This document shows positions 60,453 to 64,000 of a DNA stretch of 64,000 nt, in pieces. The stretch is from positions 124,001-188,000 of the forward strand of contig NZ_LMDB01000036.1 of assembly GCF_001425005.1 (NCBI RefSeq), written 5' to 3'. A program made the position numbers and the translations under genes. Positions within the stretch are counted from its first letter, which is position 1; each line of letters begins with the position of its first letter. Below the pieces are notes generated by a model. The model did not search any database. It was not told the DNA's origin and saw nothing but the letters and a program-made list of their open reading frames with translations. The stretch comes from Duganella sp. Root336D2 (GTDB lineage Bacteria > Pseudomonadota > Gammaproteobacteria > Burkholderiales > Burkholderiaceae_D).

Positions 60453-60932
60453 TCAGGCTTTGCAGTCAGGTGATTTGTCCATCATTTCCTTCATCCCTTC
60501 CTGCATCTGTTCGGGCGTCAGGTCGCGCTTGTGGGTGGCGATCGACCAGCTGTGGCCGAACGGGTCGACCAGCACGCCGTAACGGTCGCCCCAGAACATG
60601 TCTTCCGGCGGCATCTTGGCGGTGCCGCCGGCGTCGATGGCGCGCTTGTAGGCGGCGTCGACATCTTGCACGTAAATGTGCAGGGTCACCGGCGTGCCCT
60701 TGTAGTGTTTCGGGCCGAAGCAGCCTGCGTCAGGGAAGTCGTCGACCAGCATGATGTGCGAATCGCCGATGCTGATCTGGGCGTGCATGATCTTGCCGCC
60801 CGGGCCAGGCATGCGGGCGTTCTCTACCGCGTTGAAAGCATTTTTGTAGAATTCGATAGCGGCTGCGGCGCCTTCGCACACCAGGTGCGGGGTAACCGTG
60901 TGCATGCCTTCTGGAATCGCTTTGACAGTCAT
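60453..60932 (-). CDS. PhnB-like VOC family protein
   Basis: A 159-residue VOC protein of the PhnB/DUF1338-like subgroup: TPHLVCEGAAAAIEFYKNAF, MHAQISIGDSHIMLVDDFPD, and WGDRYGVLVDPFGHSWSIAT. Start taken at the second methionine (60932), for which GGAG is seven bases upstream; the first (60938) abuts it. First gene of the VOC-YCII-YCII unit. Such genes accompany ECF42 systems. Confidence 0.9.
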   Translation of the reverse strand: MTVKAIPEGMHTVTPHLVCEGAAAAIEFYKNAFNAVENARMPGPGGKIMHAQISIGDSHIMLVDDFPDAGCFGPKHYKGTPVTLHIYVQDVDAAYKRAIDAGGTAKMPPEDMFWGDRYGVLVDPFGHSWSIATHKRDLTPEQMQEGMKEMMDKSPDCKA

Positions 60933-61052
60933 GGTCATTCTCCATTCATTGTTGAGGAAAGAGGACACTTTTGCGGCCTCCATATTCCCACGACGAACGC
61001 GGATGCGCCAGATCGACACGATTACAAAAGATTTTTTTTAGCCAGCCATTCC

Positions 61053-61078
61053 GGGGGGGGGGGCAGGCCGGCTGCCCC
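61053..61078. other. Eleven-G tract and GC hairpin
   Basis: A run of eleven G (61053-61063) leads into GGGGCAG (61060-61066) that pairs with CTGCCCC (61072-61078). It lies downstream of envZ and upstream of the VOC gene. An oligo-T (61032-61039) lies on the left; read from the minus strand this is oligo-A, so the hairpin is not a classic terminator for envZ. The tract is a slippage hotspot or a possible sequence error. Confidence 0.6.
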
Positions 61079-61114
61079 TGCGGGGATGGAACCCCTGACG
61101 GCAGAACAGACGGT

Positions 61115-62461
61115 TTAAAGCGCGCGCAAAGAAATAGTGAACTTCAGCCCACCACCCTCACGGTTGGCAACCTCCAGCTCCGCCTCATGCCGCGACAGCA
61201 CCCGATCCACGATTGCCAGCCCGAGCCCAGCCCCATTCGCCTGTCCGCGCGCCGTATCCAGACGTGTAAACGGCTTCAACAGCTGCGCGATCTGATCCTC
61301 AGGCACGCCCACGCCATGGTCCTGCACCTCAATCACCACCCGCTTGGCCGTATGCATCCCCCGCACCGAGCACTTGATATCAAGCTCGGTCACCTCCGAC
61401 CCCGGCGTCTTGCCATAGCGCCGTGCATTCTCAACCAGGTTGGCAATCACTCGCTTGAGGTCGGTCGCGTTGCCCAGCACATGCGCCTGTTCAGGGATCT
61501 CAGCCGTAACCTTGACATCGGAATGCCGGCCGGCCTCATGCGTGCAATCGGCCAGCAGCGCCGCCATATCCACATTGATAAAGCTGGAAGCCTCGGTTGG
61601 CTTGGCATAGTCGAGGAACTGCGCAATGATCGCATCCATCTGTGCAATATCCGACTGCATGCCCTCGCGCGCTTCCTGCGACAGGTTGGCCATTTCCACC
61701 TCGAGCTGCATGCGCGCCAGCGGCGTGCGCAAGTCGTGGGAAATACCGGCCAGGATCACCGCACGGTCGGATTCGACCTGCTGCAAGTCATCCACCATCT
61801 GGTTGAAGCTGCGGTTGGCCTGGCGCACTTCCTGCGGCCCGACTTCCGGCAACGGCTCCGGATGGCGGCCCTGGGCAATCTCGCGCGCAGCGGCGGTCAG
61901 GCGTTTCAGCGGCAGGTTGATCAGGCTGGAAATCAGCGCCGCACCAAGCAGCGACACCAGCGCCACCACACCGGCCCAGCCCAGCCATTCGACCGGACCC
62001 TGCAGGCGTTCGCGCTCCAGCATCAGCCAGTAACGGTCGTCGGCAATCTTGAAGCTGACCCAATAGCCCGGCACCCCATTGACTTCCGAGGAAAAACGGG
62101 TATCGGCGCCCAGCTTGGCGCGCACCAGGGTCTGGATGTCGGCCATCAGCCCCGAGCTTGGCGGCGGCGCCACCTCGTCGTCGTCCTCCATGGTGAACAC
62201 GCGGATGCCTTCGTTCGACACCAGCTCGAACAGCAGCTCGCGCCGCAAGTCGGTCGCCGAATGGGTGAGGGCGGCGCGGGTGATGGTCACCACCGACACC
62301 ACCTGGGCGGCAGTCTGCTGCGCCAGCGGCTCGCGCTGGACATAGTTGACCATGCCGAACCAGGCCGACATGGAGAGCGTGGTCAGCACGCTCAGCAGGA
62401 GGAAAGTGCGCCAGAACAGGCCGCTGGTCAGCGACGCCGGGCGTGGCATGCGGAATTTCAT
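61115..62461 (-). CDS. envZ: EnvZ-type sensor histidine kinase
   Basis: A 448-residue membrane kinase: two membrane helices (about 15-35 and 160-182) flank a periplasmic domain, then HAMP (185-235), phospho-acceptor His242 (GISHDLRTPLARMQLEVEM), N-box (NLVENARRYG), and GAGLGLAIVDRVLSRH. The periplasmic segment has an acidic loop (MEDDDEVAPPPSS). Arrangement ompR-envZ is standard; the gap is 13 bases. Confidence 0.94.
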   Translation of the reverse strand: MKFRMPRPASLTSGLFWRTFLLLSVLTTLSMSAWFGMVNYVQREPLAQQTAAQVVSVVTITRAALTHSATDLRRELLFELVSNEGIRVFTMEDDDEVAPPPSSGLMADIQTLVRAKLGADTRFSSEVNGVPGYWVSFKIADDRYWLMLERERLQGPVEWLGWAGVVALVSLLGAALISSLINLPLKRLTAAAREIAQGRHPEPLPEVGPQEVRQANRSFNQMVDDLQQVESDRAVILAGISHDLRTPLARMQLEVEMANLSQEAREGMQSDIAQMDAIIAQFLDYAKPTEASSFINVDMAALLADCTHEAGRHSDVKVTAEIPEQAHVLGNATDLKRVIANLVENARRYGKTPGSEVTELDIKCSVRGMHTAKRVVIEVQDHGVGVPEDQIAQLLKPFTRLDTARGQANGAGLGLAIVDRVLSRHEAELEVANREGGGLKFTISLRAL

Positions 62462-62474
62462 CGACAGCCCAAAA

Positions 62475-63239
62475 TCAGCGTGGCTGGCCCTCGGGGATGA
62501 AGACGTAGCCCAGGCCCCACACCGTCTGGATGTACAGCGGGCTGGACGGGTCCGGCTCGATCAGCTTGCGCAGGCGGGAAATCTGCACGTCCAGGCTGCG
62601 GTCGAACACTTCGTACTCGCGGCCGCGCGCCAGTTCCATCAGCTTTTCGCGCGACAGCGGCTGGCGCGCATGGCGCGCAAACACTTTCAGCACCGAGAAT
62701 TCGCCGGTGGTCAGGGGCACGGTTTCGCCGTTCTTCTTCAAGGTACGCGTGCCCAGGTCCAGCACGAACTGGCCGAACTCGAAGGTTTGCGGGTGCTCGG
62801 AAGGCGCGCCCGGGATTTCGTCCGGCTGCTTGCGGCGCAGCACGGCGCCGATACGGGCCACCAGCTCGCGCGGGTTGAACGGCTTCGGCAGGTAATCGTC
62901 GGCGCCCATTTCCAGGCCCACGATGCGGTCCACATCCTCGCCCTTGGCGGTCAGCATGATGATCGGGGTCTGGTCGCCGGCGCCGCGCAGGCGGCGGCAG
63001 ATCGACAGGCCGTCTTCGCCGGGCAGCATCAGGTCCAGTACCAGCAGGTCGTAACGTTCGCGCAGCCACAGCTTGTTCATGGCGGTGGCGTTTTCGGCGG
63101 TGACGACGTTGAAGCCTTGCTCGGTCAGGTAGCGGCGCAGCAGGTCGCGCAGGCGGACGTCATCGTCCACCACCATGATCTTGGCCTGGTGGCCTTGCTG
63201 GCCGCCGGTCGCGGCTGGAGGGGTAGTGGTGGTATTCAT
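62475..63239 (-). CDS. ompR: OmpR-family response regulator
   Basis: A 254-residue regulator with receiver domain (phospho-acceptor Asp69 in LLVLDLMLPGEDG, KPF lysine later) and an OmpR-type winged helix ending with DVQISRLRKLIEPDPSSPLY and TVWGLGYVFIP. The N-terminus has about 17 extra low-complexity residues. It is the first gene of the ompR-envZ unit. A 12-base motif upstream also precedes the gene at 63914. Confidence 0.95.
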   Translation of the reverse strand: MNTTTTPPAATGGQQGHQAKIMVVDDDVRLRDLLRRYLTEQGFNVVTAENATAMNKLWLRERYDLLVLDLMLPGEDGLSICRRLRGAGDQTPIIMLTAKGEDVDRIVGLEMGADDYLPKPFNPRELVARIGAVLRRKQPDEIPGAPSEHPQTFEFGQFVLDLGTRTLKKNGETVPLTTGEFSVLKVFARHARQPLSREKLMELARGREYEVFDRSLDVQISRLRKLIEPDPSSPLYIQTVWGLGYVFIPEGQPR

Positions 63240-63291
63240 GGGAAGGATTGATCTTGTTGAATTGTCAGATGCATGTCGCTATGGTAACGTC

Positions 63292-63303
63292 ATATTGATT
63301 GCC
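63292..63303 (+). repeat. Copy 1 of ATATTGATTGCC, upstream of ompR
   Basis: Exact 12-base match to 63849-63860. It lies 53 bases upstream of the ompR start (inverted relative to that gene) in an otherwise unexplained AT-rich promoter region. Possible shared operator; could be chance. Confidence 0.4.
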
Positions 63304-63424
63304 GGTGCCATACCGGTGAAAACTCATTACAAATTCTTACAAACTTTACCCAGTCGCTCTTACTATGGGAAGTTGTAGCGCATACACTGCGGGCATGGAT
63401 ACGGCAAGTACGACGAGGACGGCG

Positions 63425-63775
63425 ATGAAACTTGGTGCGAAAACAGGAGTGGGCAAAGCGGCTTTGGCGCTGTGCGCCGGCCTGTGCTGCACCTTGATGG
63501 CCGGCGCGCAAGCGCAGTCCGACCAGCGCGGCCGCCAGCAGGAACGCCGTGAAGCGCCACGCGACTTCCGCGACAATCGTATGAACGACGCCCGTGAGGC
63601 GCGCTATCCACGCCAGTATGAAGGAAGGATGGACGATGCGCCACGCATGGTGGACGACCGGGACAACGCAGACTCGCGCCGTACGGGCCGCATGACCCCC
63701 GACGAACGCCGCGACCTGCGCCGCCAGATCAATGAAGCGGGCCAGCAAGTGTATTCCCTGCCGCGCAGGCGGTGA
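63425..63775 (+). CDS. Small secreted basic protein, hypothetical
   Basis: A 116-residue protein with signal peptide (GKAALALCAGLCCTLMAGAQ, cleavage after AQA) and a highly charged mature part rich in Arg and Asp, ending TPDERRDLRRQINEAGQQVY. This type, with the DERRxLRRQI string, is common in Burkholderiales and of unknown role. Start at ATG 63425 after GAGGACGGCG; an earlier ATG at 63395 is less likely. Divergent from ompR. Confidence 0.72.
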   Translation: MKLGAKTGVGKAALALCAGLCCTLMAGAQAQSDQRGRQQERREAPRDFRDNRMNDAREARYPRQYEGRMDDAPRMVDDRDNADSRRTGRMTPDERRDLRRQINEAGQQVYSLPRRR

Positions 63776-63848
63776 CTTTGTGACGTTTACGTAACGTTAG
63801 GAAAACTTTCGGCCCCAAAAACCTCCGGAATTTGATGTTTTGCGTGTA

Positions 63849-63860
63849 ATATTGATTGCC
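63849..63860 (+). repeat. Copy 2 of ATATTGATTGCC, upstream of the last gene
   Basis: Exact 12-base match to 63292-63303, 54 bases upstream of the TTG start at 63914. The rest of 63776-63913 holds a TTACGTAA palindrome (63787-63794) within ACGTTTACGTAACGT and no other gene. Confidence 0.4.
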
Positions 63861-63913
63861 CGCAAGACAACGCGCCCCGGCGCGCCCATGATCAGGGCAC
63901 TGGAGGAGGAGCT

Positions 63914-64000
63914 TTGTCCCAAATTGCACAACAGGAGAGCGCCGGCAACCTGCCGGCCGGTGTAGTCCAGCGCCCCGACGGGGTCTACCTGGACATGCGC
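63914..64000 (+). CDS. Start of a gene, unidentified (partial)
   Basis: A frame opening with TTG at 63914, preceded by TGGAGGAGGAGC, a very strong ribosome binding site about four to six bases upstream. The 29 visible residues begin SQIAQQESAGNLPAGVVQRP. The gene continues beyond the right edge and I cannot identify it from this much. Confidence 0.6.
   Translation, partial: MSQIAQQESAGNLPAGVVQRPDGVYLDMR

Overview
The window is a high-GC chromosomal segment of a betaproteobacterium. Gene content and protein style (nuo operon followed by a DUF2818 gene, ispD-ispF pair, EnvZ/OmpR pair, many small Oxalobacteraceae-type hypotheticals) point to the Massilia/Duganella/Janthinobacterium group. This is inference from family resemblance, not from a search. 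I see no rRNA, tRNA, CRISPR array, prophage or transposase.

Layout: 1-8.6 kb is the 3' half of the complex I operon (nuoG end, nuoH to nuoN, DUF2818). A 171-bp MITE-like nested inverted repeat follows. 8.8-14.3 kb holds housekeeping and small genes (Nudix hydrolase, HEXXH protein, ispD, ispF, JmjC/cupin protein, hypotheticals, VOC protein) with a decayed stretch at 12.15-12.69 kb. 14.3-18.1 kb on the minus strand carries an FHA membrane protein coupled to a secreted serine protease, ribA and a pirin. 18.2-22.4 kb carries a LysR regulator, GST, EamA exporter, KGG protein, DUF1810, a glutaredoxin-like protein without the usual cysteine, and a PPC protein. 22.3-30.1 kb carries an M19 dipeptidase, an orphan pilin, AraC/GyrI regulator, dGTPase, Na+/solute symporter and SppA. 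30.3-39.3 kb is a complete four-gene MdtABC-type RND efflux operon. 39.4-43.5 kb is a CheB-CheR-PAS protein (frameshifted here) translationally coupled to a histidine kinase. An S46 dipeptidyl peptidase follows.

45.9-50.0 kb looks like a thiamine or thiamine-precursor uptake locus: a PnuC/PnuT transporter, a NadR-like kinase and an uncharacterised outer-membrane protein converge on a TonB-dependent receptor that has a clear TPP riboswitch in its leader. After an iron-type alcohol dehydrogenase comes a 99-residue protein that aligns from memory with encapsulated ferritin (EncFtn) but has lost the ferroxidase ligands. Next come Imm26 and a run of lower-GC orphan genes (52.5-56.1 kb) that resembles an immunity-gene island without toxins. 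56.1-60.9 kb holds an ECF42-type sigma factor and its usual DGPF/YCII and VOC partners, interrupted by a LacI regulator and a membrane protein. 61.1-63.2 kb is envZ/ompR, then a small secreted basic protein and the start of one more gene at the right edge.

The observations I would follow first are the ligand-less EncFtn-like protein, the riboswitch-linked PnuT/kinase/OMP/receptor group with a possible anti-P3 expression platform, and the FHA/serine-protease pair with an unassigned C-terminal domain.
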